Below are positions 8,655 through 16,840 of a stretch of 64,000 bases of DNA, piece after piece; within the stretch, counting starts at the first letter, position 1; every line of letters starts with the position of its first letter. Below the pieces are notes generated by a model. That model saw only the letters and a list, made by a program, of their open reading frames with translations, did not search any database and was not told the origin of the DNA. The translations under genes were made by a program, and so were the position numbers. Source of the stretch: Rhodothalassium salexigens DSM 2132 (GTDB taxonomy: Bacteria; Pseudomonadota; Alphaproteobacteria; Sphingomonadales; Rhodothalassiaceae); contig NZ_SLXO01000001.1 of NCBI RefSeq assembly GCF_004341375.1, positions 310,001 to 374,000 on the forward strand, in the 5' to 3' direction.

Positions 8655-9298
8655 GGCCGCGCCCCCGCGCCCGGCGTCGGGAACACCTGGCGCACCCGGC
8701 CCAGCCCCGCCACGGTCATCTCCACGGCCACCGCGCGCGGCAGGCGTGCCGGGTCGGTGCCGACCACGCGCCACTGCCCGACCCAGCCCTGATCGTTGCG
8801 AAAGCTGAGCGTCAGGTCCGCGACGCCCGACAGCAGCACCCGGTCGAGCGCCGGCGTGTCGGGCGTGGCGTGAACCCGGGCGCGGGTGGTGCGCACCAGG
8901 TCGCCGTCGCGCAAGGCATAGGTCACGAAGCCCAGCGAGCCGCGCGCCGCCCGGGCGTTGGGGTTGGCGACCCCCCGGCGGACGAAGGCAAGGATCGGCG
9001 CGTCGGCGTCCGGGCCGATGCCGCCCCGGAACCCCGCGGTCTCGACGCCGCCGAAGGCGCCGCGGACCGCCATGGGCGCGATCTGGCCCAGATCGTCCTT
9101 CAACAGCGCACGCGCCACCTGGAAGCGGCGCAACAGCCGGTCCTTGTCGGCGATGGCGTCGCGCGCCACCAGGGTCTGGCCCAACACGCCCGCCCCGGCC
9201 GCCGCAACCAGCGAAAACAGCGCCAGGGCGACCAGCATCTCCACCAGCGTGAAGCCGGCCGCAACGCCGCGCCCGGCGCCATGGGCCCGGCGCCTCAT
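8651..9298 (-). CDS. gspJ: Type II secretion system minor pseudopilin J
   Basis: GspJ, 215 residues, minor pseudopilin of the tip complex. The prepilin peptidase site AAG-FTLVEMLVALALFSLVA is canonical (Gly -1, Phe +1, Glu +5) and starts the N-terminal helix. The body contains FRNDQGWVGQWRV and ends with P..LPRAVAVEMT, features shared by GspJ beta-domain proteins. The ATG at 9298 overlaps the gspI stop (ATGA), while its own stop overlaps the GTG of gspK. In-frame sequence further upstream is a shadow of gspI. Confidence 0.95.
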   Translation of the reverse strand: MRRRAHGAGRGVAAGFTLVEMLVALALFSLVAAAGAGVLGQTLVARDAIADKDRLLRRFQVARALLKDDLGQIAPMAVRGAFGGVETAGFRGGIGPDADAPILAFVRRGVANPNARAARGSLGFVTYALRDGDLVRTTRARVHATPDTPALDRVLLSGVADLTLSFRNDQGWVGQWRVVGTDPARLPRAVAVEMTVAGLGRVRQVFPTPGAGARP

Positions 9299-9747
9299 GG
9301 TCGCCGCAACCCGGTCAGGTCGACCAGCAGCCGGTCGCTGTCGGCCAGCGTCACCGCGACCTGGACGCGCACCAAGCCGGTCTGGGCCGCCGGCGACACC
9401 CGCTCGGTCCAGGCGAAGGCGCGGTCGGCCAGCACGGTTTCGCCGCGCCGGGTGCCGGGGCGCGGTGCCGCCGGCGCGACCATCGCCTCGGCGAGCCGGT
9501 TTTCGGCCACCACCTCGGCCAGCACCCGCGCCTCCAAGGCCGCCATGGTGCGCGCCTGGTGGCCCTGGGCGGCGAGCAGCGCCACCGCAGCGATGGCGAA
9601 CACCGCCAGCGCCACCAGCACCTCGACCAGCGTGAAGCCGGCCCCGGTCGCCCCCCGGCTCGCCCGGGTCGCCCGGGCCGGTCCTGTCACCCGCACCGGT
9701 CCTGTGGTCCCGGGCGCTCGGCGCATTCGGGGCGGTTGCGGGCGCAT
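9295..9747 (-). CDS. gspI: Type II secretion system minor pseudopilin I
   Basis: GspI, 150 residues, minor pseudopilin that nucleates the tip complex with GspJ and GspK. The prepilin motif is GAG-FTLVEVLVALAVFAIAA. It lies about 38 residues from the start because of an unusually long basic leader rich in Arg, Pro and Thr. AENRLAEAM and the later RVQVAVTLADSD region fit GspI. The chosen ATG at 9747 shares one base with the gspH stop (TGATG). A second ATG at 9726 would shorten the leader by seven residues and cannot be excluded. Confidence 0.92.
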   Translation of the reverse strand: MRPQPPRMRRAPGTTGPVRVTGPARATRASRGATGAGFTLVEVLVALAVFAIAAVALLAAQGHQARTMAALEARVLAEVVAENRLAEAMVAPAAPRPGTRRGETVLADRAFAWTERVSPAAQTGLVRVQVAVTLADSDRLLVDLTGLRRP

Positions 9748-10310
9748 CAGCGGCCGGGCTCCCGGCCATCGGCGACCCGTATGGCGCCTGCGGGGTCGCC
9801 TTCGATGACAAGGTCTTGGCCCCGGCGGCTCAGGCGCAGGGTGAAGGCGGTGGCGGTGCCGTCGGGGTAGAAGCGGATCGCCGGCGGGGTGGCGCGCGGG
9901 TCGGCGTCGGCGGCGATGTCGAGCGCGAACCAACCGCCGGCCTCGACCAGGTCGGCCTGGGTGCCGGCGTGCCAGGCTTGCGGCGCGAACAGGCCCTCGC
10001 CGGTGAACGCCAACCACTGGCCCTGGCGCCGGCGCCAGAAGCCGTAGCCGTGCGCGTCCACGCGCACGCCCAAGGCGGCGCCCGAGATCACCGCCTCGTC
10101 GCCGGCGCGGGACAGCCGGGCGACCAACATCCCCGCCTCGTCGGCCAGGCTTGCCCGGCCCGGCGGCAGGGTCAGCGCCACCGCCCCGCTGACCAGCCCC
10201 AGGATCACCAGCACCATCATGAACTCGACCAGCGAAAAGCCGGCGGCATGATCGCCACGCGCGCCCCCGGGCCCGGCCGGGGTCAGCCCTGTTGATCCGG
10301 GTCCTGCCAA
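9747..10310 (-). CDS. gspH: Type II secretion system minor pseudopilin H
   Basis: GspH, 187 residues, minor pseudopilin that bridges the tip to the GspG fibre. The prepilin motif is HAAG-FSLVEFMMVLVILGLVS, with Glu at +5. The globular beta domain includes LSRAGDEAVISGAALGV and GYGFWRRRQGQW, a pattern common in GspH. The ATG at 10310 lies inside the end of gspG (28-base overlap). I see no closer ATG or GTG in this frame before the motif, so this start is preferred. The product completes the set of four minor pseudopilins (H, I, J, K). Confidence 0.93.
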   Translation of the reverse strand: MAGPGSTGLTPAGPGGARGDHAAGFSLVEFMMVLVILGLVSGAVALTLPPGRASLADEAGMLVARLSRAGDEAVISGAALGVRVDAHGYGFWRRRQGQWLAFTGEGLFAPQAWHAGTQADLVEAGGWFALDIAADADPRATPPAIRFYPDGTATAFTLRLSRRGQDLVIEGDPAGAIRVADGREPGR

Positions 10311-10810
10311 TTGCCGATATCCGCGTTCAGGTCCTCGCCGCCGACGCGGCCGTCGGCGCCGGTGGAATAAAGGTCATAGGCGCCGTGTTCGCCCGGGCGC
10401 ACATACTGATAGGGATTGCCCCAGGGGTCGGCGGGCAGCCGGTCGATATAGCCGCCGTCGCGGTAGCGGCCCGGTTGCGCCAGCCCCTCGGGCCGGTCGA
10501 CCAGCGCTTCCAGGCCCTGGTCGGTGGTCGGGTAGCTCAGATTGTCCAGCCGGTACATCTTGAGCGCGCTTTCCAGGTTGGCGATGTCGCTGCGCGCCTT
10601 GGTGACCATGGCGGTGTCCTGCGCCGGCAACACATTGACCACCACCACGGTGGCCAACAGCCCCAGGATCACCAGCACCACCATCAATTCCACCAGGGTG
10701 ACGCCACGGTCGCCGCGCCGGCCGTGCCGGCCGCGCAGGCGCGGTGCCCGGTTCGGGTCGGTGTTGGGCGCCGGGGTTTGCGGCGGCTGTTGCAGCTTGT
10801 GTTCGGCCAT
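10283..10810 (-). CDS. gspG: Type II secretion system major pseudopilin G
   Basis: GspG, 175 residues, the major subunit of the periplasmic pseudopilus that pushes substrates through the secretin. The prepilin site is GDRG-VTLVELMVVLVILGLLA; Val replaces the usual Phe at +1. The body has the family hallmarks YRLDNLSYPTTDQGLEAL, DPWGNPYQY and DLYSTGADG, the last including the calcium-site region of major pseudopilins. AAGGAG lies 9 bases before the ATG at 10810, which is why I reject an ATG seven codons upstream. The leader of about 36 residues is longer than usual. It lies directly after gspF. Confidence 0.97.
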   Translation of the reverse strand: MAEHKLQQPPQTPAPNTDPNRAPRLRGRHGRRGDRGVTLVELMVVLVILGLLATVVVVNVLPAQDTAMVTKARSDIANLESALKMYRLDNLSYPTTDQGLEALVDRPEGLAQPGRYRDGGYIDRLPADPWGNPYQYVRPGEHGAYDLYSTGADGRVGGEDLNADIGNWQDPDQQG

Positions 10811-10837
10811 GTCTCGTCTCTCCTTCGCCATCGCGGG

Positions 10838-12145
10838 CTAGAGCGCCAGCGTGTTCAGTTGCAGGATCGGCAGCATGATCGCCAACACGATCAGGCCCAC
10901 CGCGCCCCCCATGACAACGATGATCGCCGGTTCGAGCAGGCTGAGCGCGGTGCGCGTCACGTCCTCGAACTCGGCTTCCATATAGTCGGCGGCCTTGCCC
11001 AGCATCTCGTCGAGCCGGCCGCCCTTCTCGCCCATGGCCGCCATATAGACCACCAGCGGCGGAAATGCGCCGGTCTTGCGCAGCGCGCCGGCCAGCCCCG
11101 AGCCCTCGCGCACCTGGGCGATCACTTGGGTGAGCGACGCCTTGAGATAGCTGTTGGCGAGCGTGTTGCGCGCCGCCGCCAGCCCTTCGAGCACCGGCGT
11201 GCCGCTGGCGATCAGGGTGGCGAGCGTGCGCGCCAGCCGGGCTGCGTTCATCTCGCGCGCCAGCCGGCCGACCAGCGGCAGCGCCAGCACCCAGCGGTCG
11301 ACCCGTTCGCGCACGCCCGGCCGCTTGAGCGCCCGCACAGCCACCATCCCAAGCACCAGGAGCGCCACCAACGCCGCCGCGCCATAGGCCTGCAACGCCT
11401 CGGCCAGCGCCATCATCGCCCGGGTCAGCCAGGGCAGCGCCTGGCCCAGATGGTCGAATTGCTCGGCCACCTTGGGCACCACGAAGGCCATCAACAGCAC
11501 CACCACCGCCAGCGCGGTGACCGCCAGAAACGCCGGATAGACCAGCGCCGAAACCACCTTGGCGCGCATCGCGTGGGTCCGTTCGAGATAGTCGGCCAGC
11601 CGCTCCATCACCGGCCCAAGGCTGCCCGCCGCCTCGCCCGCCGCGACCATCGAGCGATAGAGAGGGGAAAAGCTGTCGGGGTGGCGGGCGAGCGCGTCGC
11701 CCAACCGCTGGCCCTCCATCACCTGCGCGCGCACCGACAACAACACCTTGCGCACCAGCGGCCGGTCGCTTTGCAGCGCCACGGTGTTGAGCGCCTCTTC
11801 CACCGGCGCCGCCGCCGAGATCAGCGTCGCCAGCTGGCGGGTGACCAGCACCACCTCCTTGGCCGACAGCCGGGGGGCCGGGCGCAACCGGGCGAGCCGG
11901 GCACCCAGGCCCGGCGCGCCGCCCGCCTCGCCGTCGCCGACCCGCGCGCCCGGCCCTGCACCCACCCCTGCACCGACCCCTGCTCCTGGCCCTGCTCCTG
12001 GCCCCGCATCGGTGGCCACCAGCTTGAGCGGGACCAGTTGTCGGCGCTTAAGCTCACGCCGGGCGAGCCGGGCGGTGTCGGCCGAGACGACGCCGCGCCG
12101 GGTGCGCCCGCGCCCGTCGAGCGCCTCATACTCAAAGGCCGCCAT
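10838..12145 (-). CDS. gspF: Type II secretion system inner-membrane protein F
   Basis: GspF, 435 residues, the polytopic platform protein that contacts GspE and GspL. The start AFEYEALDGRGRTRRGVV and the two repeated cytoplasmic domains with LARTLATLIASGTPVLEGL are diagnostic. Three hydrophobic segments (near residues 200-222, 250-272 and 405-430) fit the family. It overlaps the end of gspE by 14 bases. The linker between the N-terminal extension and the first domain contains a run of GxGA repeats (residues 48-67) not expected in the family, described separately. Confidence 0.97.
   Translation of the reverse strand: MAAFEYEALDGRGRTRRGVVSADTARLARRELKRRQLVPLKLVATDAGPGAGPGAGVGAGVGAGPGARVGDGEAGGAPGLGARLARLRPAPRLSAKEVVLVTRQLATLISAAAPVEEALNTVALQSDRPLVRKVLLSVRAQVMEGQRLGDALARHPDSFSPLYRSMVAAGEAAGSLGPVMERLADYLERTHAMRAKVVSALVYPAFLAVTALAVVVLLMAFVVPKVAEQFDHLGQALPWLTRAMMALAEALQAYGAAALVALLVLGMVAVRALKRPGVRERVDRWVLALPLVGRLAREMNAARLARTLATLIASGTPVLEGLAAARNTLANSYLKASLTQVIAQVREGSGLAGALRKTGAFPPLVVYMAAMGEKGGRLDEMLGKAADYMEAEFEDVTRTALSLLEPAIIVVMGGAVGLIVLAIMLPILQLNTLAL
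11945..12004 (-). repeat. In-frame GxGA repeat array inside gspF
   Basis: Five consecutive four-residue units of the form G-(P/V)-G-A, encoded by a 12-base repeat related to CCTGCTCCTGGC. They lie in the linker of GspF (residues about 48-67). The array is in-frame and multiple-of-three, so copy-number change would not break the gene. It appears to be a locally expanded flexible linker. Confidence 0.8.
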
Positions 12146-13706
12146 CGCTCACCGATCCGTTCGCCCCGGCACCGCCCCCCGCCCGGTCGCGCCGGGTCAC
12201 CCGCATCACCTCGTCGAGCGAGGTGGTGCCCGCCGCCACATGGCGCAGGCCGCTGCGCAACAGCGTGTCGGCGTCGCGGAAGGCGTGGTCGGCCAGGGCC
12301 TGTTCGCGGGCGTCGTCGTGGATCATGGCGCGCAGGGTCTCGTCCACCTCGACCAGTTCATAAAGCCCGACCCGGCCGGCGAAGCCGGTGCGGTTGCACG
12401 CCTCGCAGCCCACCGGGCGGTGCAGCACCGCGGGCACCGCGCTCCAGCCCTCGAACAACTGGGCTTCTCCCGGTGTCGGTGCGTGGGGGCTGCGACACGC
12501 CGGACAAAGCCGGCGCACCAGCCGCTGGGCCAGGATGACCTTGACCGTCGAGGCGAGCAGGAACGGCTCGACGCCCATGTCGCGCAGCCGGGTGATCGCG
12601 GCGACGGCGCTGTTGGTGTGCACCGTGGACAGCACCAGATGGCCGGTCAGGCTGGCCTGCACGGCGATCTGCACGGTCTCCAGGTCGCGGATCTCGCCGA
12701 CCATCACCACGTCGGGGTCCTGGCGCAGGATCGCGCGCAGGCCGGCGGCGAAGGTCATGCCCACCTTGGGCTGCACCTGGGTCTGGCCGACGCCGTCGAG
12801 GGCGTATTCCACCGGGTCTTCGACGGTCAGGATGTTGCGGCTGGCGTCGTTCAAGCTCGCCAGGCCGGCATAAAGCGTGGTGGTCTTGCCCGAGCCCGTG
12901 GGGCCGGTGACCAGGATGATGCCGTTGGGCTCGGCGAGGCCGCGCTCGAACGCCGCCAGGGTCGCCGCGGGCATGCCCAACTGGTCCATGTGGAAATGCG
13001 CCTGGTCCTTGTCGAGCAGGCGCAACACCACCCGCTCGCCATGGCGCGACGGCAGCGTCGACACGCGCACGTCGAGGCTGCGTCCGCCCAGGGCGAGCGA
13101 AATGCGGCCGTCCTGGGGCACCCGCTTCTCGGCGATGTCCATGCGCGCCATCACCTTGATCCGCGACACGATCACCGGCGCCAGACGCACGCCCAGATCG
13201 GCCACCTCCTGCAACACCCCGTCGACGCGCAGGCGGATCGCGAGATGGCCCTCGAACGGCTCCACATGGATGTCGGAGGCGTTCTGGCGCACCGCCTCGC
13301 CAATCACGCCGTTGATCAGCCGGATGATCGGTGCATCGTCGTCGGCGTCCAGCAGGTCGGCGGTGCGCGGCATGTCTTCGAGCAGGCTGGACAGATCGTC
13401 GCCGGCACCGGCCTCGTCCTCGGCGGCGAAACCGTCGGCGTCGAAGCCGTCGAGGGCATAGAGTTCCGACAGCCGGCGGTCGAACTCGCCGGGCGCCAAC
13501 GTCTCGATCGCCAGCGGCCGGCCGAGCGCGCGCCGCACCTCGATCAGCGGCCGGTGGCGGGCCCCCTGGCGCAGCCCCACGCGCACCGGCCCAGCGCCCC
13601 AATCGGCCCCCGGGGCCGGCGGGTCAAGCAGCAGCACCCCCTTCTCCTTGGCGAAGGGATAGCTCAGCATCGGATTGGGCTTATCGACCGTGGTTGCCAT
13701 CGTCAT
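12132..13706 (-). CDS. gspE: Type II secretion system ATPase E
   Basis: GspE, 524 residues, the hexameric secretion ATPase that drives pseudopilus assembly. From the N-terminus it has the N1E-like region, then DASDIHVEP and RLRVDGVLQEV of the N2 domain. Walker A is GPTGSGKTTTLYAGL, followed by an Asp box and Walker B ILRQDPDVVMVGEIRD. The metal-binding subdomain has the four Cys as CPAC and CEAC, then the His box region and RVGLYELVEVDE. Two ATGs (13706 and 13700) are possible starts; ribosome sites are weak. It follows the gspD stop by 20 bases and overlaps the gspF start. Confidence 0.98.
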   Translation of the reverse strand: MTMATTVDKPNPMLSYPFAKEKGVLLLDPPAPGADWGAGPVRVGLRQGARHRPLIEVRRALGRPLAIETLAPGEFDRRLSELYALDGFDADGFAAEDEAGAGDDLSSLLEDMPRTADLLDADDDAPIIRLINGVIGEAVRQNASDIHVEPFEGHLAIRLRVDGVLQEVADLGVRLAPVIVSRIKVMARMDIAEKRVPQDGRISLALGGRSLDVRVSTLPSRHGERVVLRLLDKDQAHFHMDQLGMPAATLAAFERGLAEPNGIILVTGPTGSGKTTTLYAGLASLNDASRNILTVEDPVEYALDGVGQTQVQPKVGMTFAAGLRAILRQDPDVVMVGEIRDLETVQIAVQASLTGHLVLSTVHTNSAVAAITRLRDMGVEPFLLASTVKVILAQRLVRRLCPACRSPHAPTPGEAQLFEGWSAVPAVLHRPVGCEACNRTGFAGRVGLYELVEVDETLRAMIHDDAREQALADHAFRDADTLLRSGLRHVAAGTTSLDEVMRVTRRDRAGGGAGANGSVSDGGL

Positions 13707-13726
13707 TGCACTTTTTTCGGGCGCCC

Positions 13727-15751
13727 TTAGGGCTGCTCGCGGGCTGCCGCGTCGGGGGTGAGCACCTGATCGGTGAACAGGTCGAGCGTCGACTGGCCGT
13801 CGCCCGAGCGGCGGATCTGTTCCGAGCGGATATAGTTATACTTCTGATCGGTGACCCGGCGCACGTCCTCGACGCCGCGCACGATGCTCGGGCGCAGGAA
13901 CACCATCAGATTGGTGCGCTGGCGGCTGCGACCCTCGCTGCGGAACAGCCGGCCGAGGCCGGGAATGTCGCCGAGCAACGGCACCGCGTCGACGGTGACC
14001 CGTTCGTCGTCCTCGATCAGCCCGCCGAGCACGATGATCTCGCCGTCGTCGGCGAGCACCGTGGTCTCGATCTCGCGCTGGTTGGTGATCAGGTCGACGG
14101 CGTTGGCGGTCGCCGGGCCTTCGACGCTCGACACCTCCTGGCGGATGAACAGGCGGATCGAATTGCCCTCGCTGATCTGCGGGACCACCTCCAGGATCAC
14201 GCCCACATCCTGGCGCTCCACGGTGCGGAACGGGTTCTGGTTGTTGGCGCCGAGCGCCTCGCCGGTGGTGATGGGGATTTCCTGGCCCACATTGATGCGC
14301 GCCTCGGAATTGTCCAGGGTCATCACCGACGGCGTCGACAGCACGTTCGACTGCACGTCGCGGTCGAGCGCGTTGAGGATGAAGCCGAACAGCGTGCCAT
14401 TGTCGGTCTGGCCCGCGAACCCGCCGATGAAGCCGTTGACGTTCAACAGCGAGTTGATCGCCGCCTGGCGCACATTGTCGAGCGCGTCGTCATCGTCGTC
14501 CAACTGGTCGTCGAGGGTGACCGCGCCGGTGGCGGCCAGGATGTTGGGCGCGCTTTGCGAGAAATTGGTGACCGTGAACGGCAGATTGCCGTCGCCGCCG
14601 CCGAGCACATATTGCAGGCCCAACTCGCGCGCGGCGGAGTCGGACATTTCGACGATGATCGCTTCGACGAGCACCTGCGGGCGGCGGATGTCGAGCTTGG
14701 AGATCACCTCGTCGAGCAATTTCTGCACGTCGGGCGGGCCGTTGACGATCAACGAATTGGTCTCGGCGTGGACGCCGATGCTGGTCTCCAGCCGGCCGCC
14801 CTGGCCCTGACCGTCGGGGCTGCGCTGGGCGGCCAGCTGGTTGGCCACCTGCTGCAACAGGCTGGCCATTTCCTCGGCCTTGGCGTGCTTGAGATAGACC
14901 ACCCGGATGTCGCCGCCGGTCTCATTGTCGGCGTCCAGTTGGCGGGCGATCGGCAGATAGCGCTCGACCAAGTCGGGGCGGCCCTTGAGCACGATGCTGT
15001 TGGTGCTGGCCACGCCGACGATGCGCAACGCGCCCGGCCCGGCCGCCCCCTCGTCCTCGGCTTCGGCGGCGAGCGCGCGCAGCGTGTCGACCATCTCGCC
15101 GGCGGCGGTGTTGTCGAGCTTGAGCGTCCGCACCACCGACGGGTCGCGGTCCAGTTCGGCCAGCAACTCGGCCATGCGCGCCACATTGGCGGCGCTGTCC
15201 ACGGCGATCAGCTTGTCGCTGCCGCGCGTCGCCACCAGCGTGCCGTCCTCGCCCACCAGCCCCTGCAACAGGCGCAGCGCCGCCAGATGGCCGATATGGC
15301 GCGGCGCGAATACCCGGGTGACCATGGTGTCGCCGGTGTCCGGCCCACCCATCGGCGCGCCGCGCCGGGCGACCCCGTCTCGGGGCACCACCTTATAGGC
15401 GCCGCTGGCGGTGGGCATTGCGGTGAAGCCGTTGACGTCGAGGGTGCTTTGCAAGACCTGGAACAGGCCCTCGGTATCCAGCGGCGTCTGCGAGATCACC
15501 GTCACCTCGCCGCGCACCGCCGGGTCGACGATGAAGGTGCGGCCGGTGAGCATGGCGATCTCCTCGATCACCGTGGCCAGGTCCGCGTCGCGGAAATTGA
15601 GCGTCTCGCCGCCGCCGGCCGGCTGTGCGGCCACCCCGAGGCTCACCGACAGCCACAGCGCCAGCGCCATGCTCCCTGCCAGAAGCCCGGCCGCCGCCGT
15701 CTTCGCCGCTCGTGCCATGGTCGTCCGCGCCGTGTCCATCACCATACTCAT
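13727..15751 (-). CDS. gspD: Type II secretion system secretin D
   Basis: GspD, 674 residues, the outer-membrane channel of the T2SS. A signal peptide (to about residue 42, ending GVAAQPA) is followed by the N0 domain (LNFRDADLATVIEEIAMLTG) and N1-N3 repeats with VVYLKHAKAEEMASLL. The secretin core has RPQVLVEAIIVEMSD, a GFAG gate region and VPLLGDIPGLGRLFRSEG with LMVFLRPSIVRG. There is no obvious C-terminal S-domain beyond a short tail, so the mode of pilotin binding is unclear. The ATG at 15751 overlaps the gspC stop in an ATGA. The first residues have several Met choices. Confidence 0.98.
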   Translation of the reverse strand: MSMVMDTARTTMARAAKTAAAGLLAGSMALALWLSVSLGVAAQPAGGGETLNFRDADLATVIEEIAMLTGRTFIVDPAVRGEVTVISQTPLDTEGLFQVLQSTLDVNGFTAMPTASGAYKVVPRDGVARRGAPMGGPDTGDTMVTRVFAPRHIGHLAALRLLQGLVGEDGTLVATRGSDKLIAVDSAANVARMAELLAELDRDPSVVRTLKLDNTAAGEMVDTLRALAAEAEDEGAAGPGALRIVGVASTNSIVLKGRPDLVERYLPIARQLDADNETGGDIRVVYLKHAKAEEMASLLQQVANQLAAQRSPDGQGQGGRLETSIGVHAETNSLIVNGPPDVQKLLDEVISKLDIRRPQVLVEAIIVEMSDSAARELGLQYVLGGGDGNLPFTVTNFSQSAPNILAATGAVTLDDQLDDDDDALDNVRQAAINSLLNVNGFIGGFAGQTDNGTLFGFILNALDRDVQSNVLSTPSVMTLDNSEARINVGQEIPITTGEALGANNQNPFRTVERQDVGVILEVVPQISEGNSIRLFIRQEVSSVEGPATANAVDLITNQREIETTVLADDGEIIVLGGLIEDDERVTVDAVPLLGDIPGLGRLFRSEGRSRQRTNLMVFLRPSIVRGVEDVRRVTDQKYNYIRSEQIRRSGDGQSTLDLFTDQVLTPDAAAREQP

Positions 15752-16803
15752 CCGTCCAAATCGATCGTCACGCGGGTGCGAGCACCGTCTCTTTCCACCG
15801 CGAACACGGCCCGTTCCGCCGCCCGCAGGGTGGCATCGAGCGCTGCCGGGTCGCGGATCTCGCCCACCGAGCGGCCGTTGAGCGCCACCACCACATCCCC
15901 CGGCACAAAACCGGCATAGCGGAACAACGCCGCCTCGCCGCGCGGCATCACCACATAGCCGGTCAACCGCCCGTCGGCGAGCCGGGGGCGAAACTGCACC
16001 GCCGCCATCAGCCGCTTGGCCGTCAACTCGGCCGCCCGCGCGTCGGCGACCGCCGGCCCCGCCGACCCCGGTTCGGGCGTTGCCCCCGGCCTCGGCTGGG
16101 GCGCCGGCTCGCCCGCTGGGGCGTCGGCAAGAGGGGCGCCGGCCGGGGCAGCCTCGGCCGCTGGCCGGCCGCGCCGGTCGCGCACCGCCCGGTCGACCAG
16201 ATAGAGGCTTTCCAACCGGCCGCCGCGTGCCAGCACCACCCGGTAGGGCAAGATGCGCTCGACCCGCACGCCGTCGAGCACCGTGTCGCCGGGGCCATAG
16301 CGGCCCTGGTCGCCGGTGCGCTTGGCGATGATCGCCGAGCCGCCGTCCGGCCCCAGCCGCACGCCGGTCAGGGTCAGATCCAGATCGCTTTCGACCGCAC
16401 CGGCATCGGCCGCGACCGCCGCCGGCACGGCGTCGTCGCCGGGCGCGGGCGCGGTGTGGAAGGGGTCGAAGGCGGTCAGGATTGTGGTGTCGAGCGTTGC
16501 CTCGACCGCCGGTGCCGGCCCCCCGCGCGCGGCCATCGCCGGCCCGCCGCCGCCCGCACCATCGCCGGGCGCCGCCAGCATCCACACGGTGTCGGCGACG
16601 ATCAGCGCAAGCGCCGCCACAGCCGCCACCTCGACCGTCCCGGCCAGGCGGGGCTGACTGATCGCCAGACCGCGCCGCCGCAGCGCCGCCGCAGCCGCCG
16701 AAGACGATGACGACAAAGACGACGACGCCTGGGCCAGCCGTGCAACAAGCGCGGCCCCGCGCCGGGCGGGGCCGCTTTCACCAAGACCGGACTGTGCCTT
16801 CAA
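15748..16803 (-). CDS. gspC: Type II secretion system protein C (with PDZ domain)
   Basis: GspC, 351 residues, the inner-membrane protein that links the platform to the secretin. A cytoplasmic tail with an unusual Ser/Ala run (SSSLSSSSSAAAAA) precedes one membrane segment at about 56-78. The HR domain (DLDLTLTGVRLGPDG ... DRAV) occupies about 110-200. A Pro/Ala linker leads to a C-terminal PDZ domain (about 270-351: GYVVMPRGEAALFRYAGFVPGDVVVALNG). The frame begins with a TTG at 16803 near GAGGGA; no better start is visible. It is the first gsp gene, 37 bases after the TonB-dependent receptor gene on the same strand. Confidence 0.94.
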   Translation of the reverse strand: MKAQSGLGESGPARRGAALVARLAQASSSLSSSSSAAAAALRRRGLAISQPRLAGTVEVAAVAALALIVADTVWMLAAPGDGAGGGGPAMAARGGPAPAVEATLDTTILTAFDPFHTAPAPGDDAVPAAVAADAGAVESDLDLTLTGVRLGPDGGSAIIAKRTGDQGRYGPGDTVLDGVRVERILPYRVVLARGGRLESLYLVDRAVRDRRGRPAAEAAPAGAPLADAPAGEPAPQPRPGATPEPGSAGPAVADARAAELTAKRLMAAVQFRPRLADGRLTGYVVMPRGEAALFRYAGFVPGDVVVALNGRSVGEIRDPAALDATLRAAERAVFAVERDGARTRVTIDLDG

Positions 16804-16840
16804 TGGTCCCTCGATCCGCCGTTAAGGCGGCGTGTCCGCG

